Assembly: GCA_034008185.1 (NCBI GenBank)
Contig: CM067081.1
Location: 18,351,821 to 18,415,820, forward strand
DNA: 64,000 nucleotides
DNA from: Gorsachius magnificus
Lineage: Eukaryota > Chordata > Aves > Pelecaniformes > Ardeidae
Reading direction: 5' to 3'
Shown: positions 1 through 11,500 of the stretch, piece by piece
Layout: each line of letters begins with the position of its first letter
Numbering within the stretch: position 1 is the stretch's first letter
The notes under the pieces: generated by a model
What the model saw: the letters and a program-made list of their open reading frames with translations, nothing else
Told to the model about the DNA's origin: nothing
Database searches by the model: none
Position numbers and translations under genes: made by a program

Positions 1-584
1 GGAATACAAAAGGATACGCTTGTACACTGGCAAGCTTAGGCTCCGGGTTTCTTGACATCTGCCTACACATTTCACTTCAAAATAACTGATTAGAACAAAG
101 CAAAGTGCATTTTTGTATAAAACTGAGGGACTCAGACTTTAACACCAAGAAGTATTTGACAAATAAATATATATTTGTCATTATATATATATAAGAATTT
201 GTATATATACATATATTTGTCAATAAATATATGTATATATTTTATTATATATATAAAATATATATTTAATTCTGTGAACATGTGCCACAGTTTGCTAATA
301 AAGAGTACTTTGCAGAATAATTCAGCATTCAAAATGTGCACTAGAGATGCTGGCTTCAAGAATGTTTAGAAACTGACTTCTGAATGTAAGAAAAAAAAGA
401 AAAAGCAACATTTTTGTGTGTAGAAGGTAAATTAATATATTCCAATTAGTTTTTAAAAAAGCAAAGATATTTCATAAAACTTACAGTAGATTAAAACACA
501 TTGCCACATGGAGAAGTAATCTATTTATAAATAAAGAGAAAATGTATTTTAATTTTCCTTTGTCTTTTTTTTTTCCCTTCACAG
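1..584 (+). other. RAB39A: RAB39A intron, 3' part
   Basis: AT-rich, non-coding sequence ending in a pyrimidine-rich tract and an AG acceptor at 583-584, directly before the last RAB39A coding exon. The first exon, which would carry the P-loop and switch regions, lies off the left edge. It holds a TA-rich simple repeat at about 161-268 and nothing else I recognise. Confidence 0.8.
161..268. repeat. TA-rich simple repeat
   Basis: Runs of TATATA are broken by a recurring motif (ATTTGTCA or TTTGTCAATAAATATAT) and read almost the same on both strands, so the stretch could fold into a hairpin. It looks like an expanded and then degenerate microsatellite in the RAB39A intron. Confidence 0.7.
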
Positions 585-1011
585 ATCAATAACACGCTCT
601 TATTATCGCAATTCTGTGGGTGGCTTACTAGTGTTTGACATCACGAATCGACGATCTTTCGAACATGTGAAAGACTGGCTAGAAGAAGCAAAACTGCACG
701 TGCAGCCCTTTCAGATTGTGTTCCTGTTAGTAGGACATAAATGTGACTTAGTGTCACAGCGTGAGGTTACAAGAGAAGAAGCTGAAAAACTGTCGTCTGA
801 CTGTGGTATGAAATATATAGAAACTTCAGCAAAAGATGCCACGAATGTTGAAGAGTCCTTTACCATTCTTACACGAGACATCTATGAACTTGTAAAAAAA
901 GGAGAGATCTCAATACAAGATGGATGGGAAGGTGTCAAGAGCGGCTTTGTTCCAAATGTTGTACATTCATCAGAAGAAGCTGTGAAGCCCAGAAGACAGT
1001 GCATCTGCTGA
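585..1011 (+). CDS. RAB39A: RAB39A last coding exon (Rab GTPase, C-terminal two thirds)
   Basis: RAB39A is a small GTPase of late endosomes, lysosomes and phagosomes, anchored to membranes by C-terminal geranylgeranyl groups. The exon starts one base before a full codon, after the AG at 583-584, and encodes 141 residues to a TGA at 1009-1011. Visible motifs are SITRSYYRNSVGG (just after switch II), the G4 box written GHKCDL, the G5 box ETSAKDA, and the tail RRQCIC, a CxC prenylation signal. HVKDWLEEAK, SSDCGMKYIETSAKDATNVEESFTILT (seen in parts) and SSEEAVKP fit RAB39A rather than RAB39B, whose version from memory has YIETSARDAINVEKAF. The HKCD form of G4, in place of NKxD, is normal for the RAB39 subfamily. 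The open frame to the end and the family-typical tail suggest an intact gene. Exon 1 lies upstream of the window, so the feature is partial. Confidence 0.96.
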
Positions 1012-1525
1012 ATTTGTAGCATGCCAAAGAGCACATCAGGTGTTCAGAAGATGATGCCAACCTAAATAACAGAACAATAATTTCGAAAGAATATTAGATC
1101 ATGACACAGCTGAATCATAGAATGGTAATTTGGTTTTGTGTCCTTCTGTCTAGGTCATAATGTCATAAAACTTTAAGTGCTTTTTTTCTTTTCTTAGTAC
1201 AATAACTTTGTGTGGTCTTCAGGAAAAGAAATTATGTATTGCTAAAGGAAAAACTAATCCAATAGCAAGACACTGAGAAAGCGCAATAATCATCGTGACA
1301 ACATCCTCTCTTGGGCTTTGTATTTTGAATACTGTTTAAAATCAAGGCTTGCTAGGTGAGGATCAGATGACCTCATTACTTTTGTTCATCCTGCCTTTGT
1401 TTTGGACAAGAAAATATACCTTATACTTTTTTAATGTGATTCTTTACTCAAGTGCAGGGTTGCTAATGACCATTAAAGTTTAGAATGCCGTAGAATTTCA
1501 TAATAAAGACAACTCTAAAGAAAGC
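1012..1525 (+). other. RAB39A: RAB39A 3' UTR (proximal)
   Basis: AT-rich sequence following the RAB39A stop with no coding signal. The first AATAAA hexamer is at 1502-1507. Further hexamers near 1859 and 1887 could extend the transcript, so the end is only a minimum estimate. Confidence 0.5.
1502..1507 (+). promoter_or_regulatory. RAB39A: Candidate polyadenylation signal, RAB39A
   Basis: Canonical AATAAA about 490 bases past the stop codon. It is the first perfect hexamer downstream of the RAB39A coding region. Use is not proven, because several others follow within 400 bases. Confidence 0.4.
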
Positions 1526-4500
1526 AAGCTGAAAGATTGCTCCAATAGCAAACACTTTTGATATGACTATGAATACAAGCCTTACTAAAGAATGTTTTAG
1601 AAAAGATCATTTATTTGTATATGAAAATGGGGAATAGAAGCAATGAAATTTATTATTAAATATTTTCTGAATTGCCAATGAAACTAAATGTAACATCACG
1701 TATTATCCAGCTGTTATTTGACTTAGTATACAAAACAGATTTCCCAGCCACTGGAGTTAGATTTCGGAGGCCAGATCCTCAGCTGGGTAATTATAGCCAC
1801 ACAGATGCCTAGGGAATTATGTTAATTTACACAAATAAACTCCACATTAGCTTTAAAAAATAAATCTACTTCTAACTAGAAGTAAAAATAAATTAAAAAG
1901 TGCTGCAACCTATGGGACGCAGGCCTTAAATTTTAATAGAGCAAGGATTGTTTTCTTCTCAGCCAGGAAATGTTAAACTGTTAACTAAAAAATGAAGGTT
2001 TTCAATGCAAAACTGTTAGGAACAGAGTATTTAGAGAGAAGAGAATTTCTAAAATAATGCTTGGCTATGGAGAGCAAAGTTGGAGAAACCCTATCGTAAG
2101 ACAGCAACACATAATAGCTTTTAATAACAATAATAATAGGAGAAACCTGTGATCATGTAGCATTTTACTGAGCTTGAGGTCATCTTCCTACTCCTCTGAA
2201 TATAACACACACTAGCTTTATGCAAACTGTGCCCTACATGTCTAGCACTTAAATACCAAATAAGTCTACTTCTATTTCATTGTAGTAGCGTAACAAGATG
2301 ACTCAATCTCCAGAGTTGATAAGCATATACAAGGTATCTGGGCATACTTATAACCACCGAACATCAAGACAGTTATCTTCATATAAAGGTGTGTTACCGT
2401 GTTACAGTTCTCCATTTTCAAGATCAGGCAACAAGTGTATCTAATCTAACTTTTTTCTTCAACAAACATATAATTGGTTTTCCCTCGGGTTACTTTTAGG
2501 TGCTTTTACAATCCTTTTGTAAATATTCCATAGTACAGAGACAGGTTGTTTGGTTCCAGTTATTTTATTCATTCAGGGCCACTAAAATGATTGACTTCAA
2601 AGGGAACTGTTAGTGTTTTCAATAGCCTGAGTCTTACTTGCACTGAGGCACAGTTACACTGTCATAGAAGGATACAGAGGCCTTAATATAAACAGGAATC
2701 AGCCTTAATTCATTAGCAATTAAAACAGTTAGTTAATTCTAGTCTCAGCATGCCAAAAGTAATTGCTGTGAGCCTGATTCTCTATTAAACTATATATATT
2801 AGTTGTTTACACCAAATCAATTTTGATTTGAGGGCATTTTAGGCCCTCTTTACGTAAACGTAAGTGACTACAGATGCCGAAAGGTAGTGCAGAATCAGGC
2901 TGTGTGCATTTGACACTGATTCCCCTATGATCCTAGGCCCATGTTGTGTATCTCAGAAGATCTTCTCTTAGTTCTTTAAGAGGGCAGAATGGGCCAACAA
3001 ATAAATCGGTGGCTGGGGAGTAAACAGACTGAAAGTCTACCACTGGTTCACTGTGTGTTTCTGAGCAAGGCATTTACGTTTTCTGTGCCTCACCGTCTGT
3101 ATGTCAAAAATAGTGATGATCGTTCTTCCTCAAATTCACAAAGACTGCTGAGACCTGATTTGACTGTATGATCTTCAGTCTGGACTCTTTTCTCTGTGTG
3201 CTACCTGTTGTAGAGTGTTTGGCACCACGGGATGTGGATACTGGTTTCTTCTGCCATACCAAAAAAAAAAAATAAAAAATGAATACAGCTTTATAAGTAC
3301 CAGGTATTGCTATTACTATGAATCTGCATTTCATTACACATTTCATTACTTTCAGGTTAATATCTTTTATTGTAAAACTTTTATTCCTGAATACTCTGAA
3401 GCCAATGAGCTTTTCATTCTGTATGAAAAAAATCAGGTGTGTTGGAGAGGAAGGGACTGGGAGGAGAGGGGAGTGGAGGAGAGGTATGCACAGAGAAATA
3501 AACAATCATCACAACAGAGCCTAAATGATCTCTGCTGTCAAATGTTGTACCTGTAGTGTCACATTTGTTACACTGGGAATAGAGCTTTTAACCAGATTCA
3601 ACTGGGTAAGGAGCTGGTACTGTCAATGCAACTAGATGAGAAGTTCACTGCATTTTAAAGTACTGTGCACATAGTTGTCTTACTTGTAATTCCTAAAAAT
3701 GTAGATTACCATGTACATTCAAACATTGTCTATCTTGATGATATATTAAACAACTACCGTGTCTTCTCACTACACATTTGCAGTTGATAGAAATGTCTGA
3801 TAAATAGATGATTTGCTCAAATACATCATTTTGTTTTCAGATGCTTTGCAGTACACTATATAACAGCTTGAATAGGCTGTAGAATGGATTAGAGTTCAAT
3901 GCACGTATATTCTTTTTTCCTCACAAGGAAGGGCAAATATGACACTTACTTACTATTGATAGCAAAATGAAATTTCCAGAAATTACAGAAATTAGAGAAA
4001 TCTCATTTGACAGCCAAATTAATAAGTAGAAATTATTTATTAAGAAAACCCCACAAATTTTGCAAATTAAAGTTTGGTAAATCCCAGTTAGGAAAAGGAA
4101 AAGCTGTTGAAATAGTAAACAGTTTGTATTTGGATTCGTAGACCTGGCAAATGAATGGATATAAAGTATTGTTTGGACTCCTAAAGTGTTTAAGTTTTCA
4201 TTGCTTTTACTTTAAGTTTGATAATGAAGAATAAAAAACGTCCTCTACTCATTTAAATATTTGACACATGAATTCTTCAGATACTTTGGCTTGCTTATAA
4301 TTGCATTTGTCCTGTGTAAGCAGCAGAATCTAGTCGCACACCCTACGAATCAACCAAGGAAAAAATTTTGAGGTAGCGTATGTTTGTAATATTCACTTAT
4401 GCCTTCGGCATGGACTAGACTTACCAATCTAATGTCAAGCTGGATGACTCAATGCCTGGTGACCATCCTGTGCTCACAGAAGATAATACAGGCTTGACTG

Positions 4501-7500
4501 GGCACCTAAGTACGCTGCGGTTGCTCTGTGCCACAGCCAAACCGTTACTGGTACCCAAGCTGCCAAACTTAAAGCAAAGACAGGTGGATGCACCATGCTC
4601 ACAGATATGTCAGTCTCAGTGTTTCAGCTCCCTTACAGAATACACGCTTCATTGTCCTCTTTTTTACATAATTAACATCCAGGGAGAGTGCTTTTCCCCC
4701 GGCTGTAGACCCCAGCACATGACATTGGCTCCTCCAAGTCTCCACCCTTGCCTTTTGCCCAGAGCTGGCACAGCAATCTCAGCAGCCTTTATTCAGCCTT
4801 GGAGAGAAAGAAGGAGAGCTGAGGGTTTATTTTCTACATGGGCATGGAACCATACCAAAAATATGGTGGACTCTTTAAGAAATCATTAAATGTCAAACTG
4901 CAATTTTCAATAGCAAACATTTGCATTGCTTCATTTCTCAGAGTCCAAAGGCAATCTTTTAAATAAGTGAATGAAATTAAGAGAGGAATCTGTAAAATAT
5001 AAATCTCCCTAAAAAGCCTAATGGATAGGACTGCACAACAAAATAAACAGATTCTAAAAAAAAAAAAAGTCCAAGCATTTGTGTAATGAGCCTTTGCTCT
5101 AGTACTTAACTGTATGTGGTAGCACCTACAATACCTAGGTTTGTTAAGGATAATGATGGTACCATTGAATGTTTTTAAAACTAGAAGAATTCAACCAAAA
5201 ATTCATCTGCCTGATCCTCAGAGAGAAAAACCCGACTGTATCTCATGAATCCCAGCTCACTTCTAGTAGTAATTCGTCTGGGTTAAGTGCTATGTTGCAT
5301 GAGGCCCCCCTCTCTGAAAGCCTACTACCTATATATGCTGTCATTTTCCTCAGCAATATTTCCTCCTCTGCAAAGTGAATACAGCTGTGGAAAATACGAA
5401 TTTTACTTTTGAGTACGGCAGAATTGTTTATCACATCTCAATGAATGTGCAAATCTGGTGAAAGTAATGCGATTGAAGACGTGCCAGTTGAGCATAGTAT
5501 GAAGACTGTGAAGTTCTACAGGTTCCTGAAGACAGTTTGCCTTGCATAATAGTTAACTAGTGGGAGTCTAGCATATGTGTGAAGAAAACAAAGTTGGTTC
5601 TGCGAACCCCAAAATATTTTGCTAAGCAGCACTTTTGACATGGAAGAGCTGGCCCTATAGGCACAGGACTCCACAGAGCAATCATTTCTCTTCATGGAGT
5701 TGCTGCTCCCACAAGCAACCAGTGGAACAGCAAGCACATGGATAAAATGCTTCCAGGAAAAGAACTTGATAGCACAAATCCCCCAAAATATAATGTACAC
5801 ATGGTGGGCTTTTTACCCCTAGGGAGACAGGGAACAGTTGTTCGGCAGCCAACACCACCACAGCACTTGCATGGCATCTCCTCCCGTGACTGCCCACTGC
5901 CCACAGGGGCCAGGCAGGAATGGCGAGTAGCAGCCTCTTTATGTAGGAGCAGGTAAATGCGTTTAAACTGAGGAATCCAAAATTCCAATCCTAAGCTTCT
6001 AGAATGGATGACCATCTTTGAAAGTATTTCATTCACTCATTTCTCAGAGAAAGTCATGTTTTAGGCTAGGCCTGAGCTACTTGGGGATGGACGCTCAGTG
6101 CGTCATCGGCTGAGAGACTGCTCCTCCCTGAGAGCAGTGCTGTAAGCCAACTAAAACCAGCCTCCAGCAGCCACATGGGCTACAAGGGCAGCTCAAACGA
6201 AGAATAACCCTGATTACCTTCACAGGCTGCTGAAGGCCCACTTTGCAGCTAAAGAGCTTCTTCATAAACTAAGAGTAGGAGTAACAAAAAGAAATTCTAT
6301 GCATTGTAAATCAAATCCATGTTTCAGTAAAGAAGCTGACATTTTAGCTATAGTTCCATTACTGTGAATCCTCATTCCTGTGGCTCCAAATCTGCATGTG
6401 TGCAGACTGATTTTTCCCGCTCTGTGAAAATGGTGGAGTGACAGACCGAGCCTCCCGTAGCAATAAACTCAGTCACCGGGGAAAGGAATGCACAAGGGAA
6501 GGATGGGAAGGAAGACACGGATCATTTCTTCCATCCCTGCACAGCCCCAGGGGAGCAGTGAGACTAACCACTGCCAGAGCCCTTAAGACCCTACAGAAAT
6601 GTCCATTGCTCTTACGGGACTTTGCAGGATGAAGGAAAGCACCTAGGACCCGGAGTCAGCATAGAGACGCAGGCTATTGACTCCCCAACTCCAGTGGCTC
6701 CCTAAGGATTGGCTAATTCTGTGGGACGGCTGCCTGAGAGGAGCAGCTGGGTGTAACTACATCTAGGTTGCAGGCTTCTCCCCCTTTCACCTTCTCCCCT
6801 GCATGGCTTCTTTGCAGGAAGGGACCGCCAGAAGCCGTATTTGGCACCAAGGTCTGAGAGTGAGCAGGGCGATAGTTTAAAATGTTAGCGGTAGTTGCTA
6901 AGTATTAAGATACTAACACTGAGGGGAGGAAATGTGGAAAATATTTCAGTCATAATCTTAGTAATAAAAACCTTGCAGGGTTGGCACTGCTCTGCAGCAC
7001 TTCTGAGAATTGTCCGCTTTGGTTAAGTTTTCAATGCCAAGCAAATAGCTTAGCTATCTAGTCATAATTTATATTAATTTGCTATTTTAAAATAATTACT
7101 GCTTATTATTCAGGGGTAAAAGCCTCCTCTGTGCAGATAATGTTTCTCATTTCCCTGACATATAGCCAGGGTTATATGCATTAAAGGAGCAAGCTATGCC
7201 AGGACATAAGTTTAGAAGATGTTAAGTCTCAATTCCGGTCAGTCAGACCACTGAAATTCACAGTAACACTGTTCATTTTATTGGGATTTTTCTCTGCCCG
7301 GTTCTCTGTGGAAAACAGTCTGATCCTCAGAGAAACTTTTAAAACAAAAGAGAGACAAAGCTTACTTAGCACTGAAAAAGAGCTGCATATGAGAACAAGT
7401 GTCAGAAAAGCAGAACATGAAACTGTAATTTTTCATGTTGTATCCTCTTTCACTCTACCATGTGTCGCAGACCGACTATTACTCCCTGAGTACACAGAGC

Positions 7501-10439
7501 GAACGGAACAGTAGATTTCTAGCTGTTTGAAAGAGGCTAGGAGAGGAAAATTTAGATCAGCTGTAATTCCTCACAGTGGTTCTCTGCGATTCTGTGCCTG
7601 GACATGGAACAACGGCTGCATTTTGCCTAACGCATGCCACGTGCTTCTCCATGTCCCGGGAGGAATTTGGCTTCAGCAAAAACCCTCCTGCAGGTTCTGC
7701 CTGCAAACAGTCGCTCTGCACCACCCCACGTCATCCTCAGTGTAACTCAGGGCAAAAAAGTGCAGTTTTCCAGCAAGGAAACTGCGAGGGAATAGCACTG
7801 TTGTCTAAAAATACATCAGAGAAGAATAAACATCAGGGAGAAAGAAGTTATTTAAGCTAAAGGACAATGTTGGCGTACGAACAAACAGGTCATCCTGGGG
7901 TGCACAGGATAGGCGGTTCTGGCGATGCTGAGATACCAAAATCTTAAACAACTTTAAGTGAAAGCAACAGTAATCTTTACTGCCCCACACAGGCAATTTC
8001 TCCAGAATGCTATTGTTATTAACTGAAAGGGTGACGTGAAGCCCAGATAGTAAACACCAGAAATAAAAGTGTTTGGTTTCTTGTTGAAATGGAAACAAAC
8101 ACAGGAGAAGTTGTTTCATATGAAAAGTTTGGTCGCTGACAGTGCTTCTTTTTTCAGCTACAGGTAGGTGTCCGTGTGCCCTTGGCCTTTTAAAAGGATT
8201 GTCTTCTGAGGCTCTCATGGCACGGTTTGCACAGAGGGTCATTGTGACGGTCTACAGCAGTGATAAACGAGGCTTTCCCGCTGAAGGAAAAAAATGTAAC
8301 TTTTCGTATCCCTACCGAATATATCTAGTTTGATTGGAGAGGAGTCTAAAACTGACTAATCAACCATCAAGTGCTTTTTTCCATCATAGACTAAGTGAAG
8401 ATGAGAAGAAACTATGTACATCTTATTTGTACCATGCGTTTCAGGGCAATAGAAGAGAACACAGCGGTGAATATTTCTCTCTGATCCAACTCATTCAAAG
8501 CCAAGAGATTTGTACCTGGAATCAATTCACTCCAAGACATCTAGGATATTATGCACAGTATTAATTTTACTGATCGTCCAAATCTTAATGAGCTGTTGCT
8601 TGCAAATCACTTTGAACCCATGGACAGCTCTGGGACTAGGTGTCATTTGCTCTGTCTCTTACAATCCATGCAAAGGATACAGAACTGTAGGGCAATGTAG
8701 TACCATATACTAATCAATAATTAATATCTTCATTGCCATCAGAATTTAGTAATAATCCATTTGCAACAGAATTAAAGCAAATAAAACAAGATTATGTAAC
8801 ACTGTGTACTTTCAAAGCACCCTGAAGTGGTACTAAAATACCACAAAACCTTGAGGCTCATAGATGTCTTTACTTCCCAGAAAATTAATGCACAGATCTT
8901 TTGAAAAAAATTACAGTCATTATGTAAGCCACGCATGATTCCTAATATCAGCAAAAAGTACCACTGTTTCCTTGTCTCACTGCTTCCTATTCTCTTTTAT
9001 TCCTCGGCTAGCACTTCCCAGAACTGTTGCACAGGAGCATAGTTAGGCAGGATGCAAGAACCCTTGGACTCAGTACGTTCATTGCTGACCCTTCCAGGCC
9101 AACCCCATAAACGTTACTGCAATGGCTCCTGGGTACCTGAGGATCCTTGGAACAGACAAGACCACGGAAGGTGCTCGGGTACTGCTGCGTCCTGTGTACT
9201 CCTACATTTCTGCGGCAGCATTTGGTAGGTTTGCATGCAAAGTGCAAATACACAGAAATCCATCATTTCAAAACATAGCATTTTAAAACACAGCCCAACT
9301 TCATTTAGCTTAAATGCTGGCTAAGCGAAATTTGGAATGACAACATTCTAATGATTTGCATTGTGTACTCCAAGCTTTGCATCAAAGGGAACTGAGTAGT
9401 TCCCTTTATAGTTGATTTTCTGGCTGAATGATGGCTATATTAGTGCTCAAAAGCAGTTTAAAAACATCACCAAATTGTGGCATTAATAGCAAGCATATGT
9501 TAAAAAAAATTAATTGGTGCAGCAGAAATTGAAAAGAACAAAAAAATCCCAAATAATCAGAAATAATCACATTTTTAAAGGGTTTGGGGAAAAGAGGATA
9601 AATCAGTAAATTCACAGAGTAGTGGCTACCAGAAATGACTGCTTCCGTACCATAGTCTATAGAATATTTGCCTGTATCTCAGCTTCTCTGGTACTTCCAT
9701 ACCTGTAATGCAATATGCAGGCTGTGGAACAGAGCGGCTGATGCACAAATATACCACGCACACGTTGTACTGACCCTGCTGGAGGCCTCCTAACTTCAGC
9801 GCTGCTGTAGAATATATATGTAATGGACGGTATCTAATACAACTTGACTATATTGCATAATTACATACTATACATACAACTGTATAACTGTATGCATGAT
9901 ATGTGCAATGAATACTGTATGCTTAAATGTTTATAATATAGAAAACACATTATCTAATGCCAGCAAAGAAAAAAACTGTAGACTAATTGAAGCATTCAGA
10001 AGCTGGAAACTTTGCCAAAATAGGAAATTATTCAGCGTCCTCCTTTTTACTTCTCAGTTAAGAGAAGGCCTTAATATGGCTGTCTTAATTTATTAAGCTA
10101 ATAAGGCTGCAGGGCATGTTTAGTTAGCATTAGCAGAACTTCCATAGCGTACAGATTTGTTGAATACTTTATTACACCTTTTCTAACCCTTCAGAGTCCC
10201 AACGCTCCTTAATACGAATTTATCTTCAAATCACGTCCCTCACCCCATGCCCCAGGGAGGATGAAGGGAGCGCCATCGTCCCCGGCGGTGGGTGGTGCGG
10301 CTGTCCACGAGACACATTTTAGACGAAGGCAAAACGTTTTGACAGAAAAGTGGAATTCCGCTTTCTGTACATAAAACCTGGACGTTTCCAAATCCCTCCT
10401 AAAAGCTACCTAAACCCAAACATTTCTTACTAAGTAGAA
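1526..10439. other. Intergenic spacer RAB39A-CUL5
   Basis: About 9 kb of mainly AT-rich sequence. The scattered open frames (for example 4452-4889 on + and 7805-8242 on -) show no family motifs, no splice-site context and no resemblance to proteins I know. The early part may include distal RAB39A 3' UTR. I see no RNA gene, CpG island or recognisable transposon body here. Confidence 0.6.
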
Positions 10440-11500
10440 AACTCGTGGAAAGAGTTTGGCGGGAAGAATGACCGCTTAGCCGGAGCTCTGGCCGTAGGGA
10501 AGCCACCTGGCCCCACGGCATCGGGGGGTTTGTGCCGGTAACGGTGTGGCGCCACCGCGGGAGGCCGGTGCGGCGTCACCCGCGGCCCGGGGGGCGGGGG
10601 GGAGGCCCGCGCTCGCCAACCTCCGCCCAGTAAGAAATAGATTTGTTTCTCTGCTTACAAACCGCGCTGTTCCGCCACGTTGATTGCGCTCCTCTGTTTA
10701 TGCGGCTCAACTCCCCGGGGGTCCGCCGGGGAGAAGGGCCGGGGGATCGGGGGGAGGGTCGGGCGGGGGGTGGTGTCTTTGAGGCGAGGGGAGCTCTGAG
10801 GCGGGGGGGGGCGAGGGAGAACAGCCGTGCACAGCCGCCGCCCGCCAGCTTACCGGGAGCTGCCCGGCGGCCGCCCGCAGCCGAAGGGGCTTCCCGCCAG
10901 GGCCCGTCCCCGTGAAGGTAAAGGCTCGCCCGCAGCGGGCGACCGGTCCCCGGCGGGGGCGAGCTCGGCAGCGAGCGGCGGCGCGGAGCGGGGCGGGGGG
11001 GCGGCGGCGGCGGCGGCTCCCCCGCGCGGCGCAGAGGCGGCGGCGGGCCGCCAGGGGGCGCTGCCGGCGGAGCCCGCAGCCCGAGCGGCCGCGCTTAGCG
11101 GCGGGGCCGGCTCCTCAGAGCCGCATCATGTGGGCCGGCCCCTTCCATGGAGCCGGGGCTGCTGCCGAGCGCCTCCTGGGCGGACGCCGCCATGAGGCTC
11201 TGAGGGGCGGCTGCGTGAGGAGAGAGGCGGCGGAGGCCGGGCGGCCGGGGCTGCCCCGCCGCCGGCTGGGCCCGCGGGGGGCAGCGGGGGCGGCCGCGGG
11301 CGCCGCTCCCCGGAGTTGCCGTTCGCCAGGCGCGGGGGGGCCGGCGGCCCTCCCTGAGGTGAACGGCCGGGGGGGCCGCTGGCCTGGGCCCGGCCCGGCC
11401 GGCGGCCTCCTGGCTGCCAGCACCCCCACGCCACCCCCCCGGCCTCCCTTCCCAAACACGCGTCGTTGGGAAACAGCGTTGCGTCGTGCGGTTAGACGGG
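10440..11500 (+). promoter_or_regulatory. CUL5: CpG island, probable CUL5 promoter and 5' exon
   Basis: An abrupt shift from AT-rich flanks to very GC- and CpG-rich sequence, with GC boxes, GCGGCGG runs and no TATA box. It is the only CpG island between RAB39A and the first recognised CUL5 exon, and CUL5 is a housekeeping gene, so this is the natural promoter. Possible splice donors are at 10918 (AAG then GTAAAG) and 11215 (TGC then GTGAGG). No ATG followed by codons resembling the mammalian CUL5 start (MATSNLLK) was found, so exon 1 itself is not placed. Long open frames here are expected from GC richness and are not called as genes. Confidence 0.75.
11048..11064 (+). promoter_or_regulatory. 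CTCF-like binding site
   Basis: CCGCCAGGGGGCGCTGC closely follows the vertebrate CTCF core (CCASYAGRKGGCRS). It sits in the middle of the CUL5 CpG island. Occupancy is inferred from motif match only. Confidence 0.5.

Noticed and set aside
4452..4889. 145-residue + frame in the RAB39A-CUL5 spacer
   Set aside because: No recognisable domain and no splice or promoter context. It lies among other random frames of similar length on both strands.
7805..8242. 145-residue - strand frame in the RAB39A-CUL5 spacer
   Set aside because: Overlaps other unrelated frames, and I see no family motif or promoter signal.
10894..10917. AAG before GTAAAG as the end of CUL5 exon 1
   Set aside because: The donor looks acceptable and ends in Lys in phase 0, but the preceding 24 bases read PPGPVPVK with no ATG, unlike the expected start.
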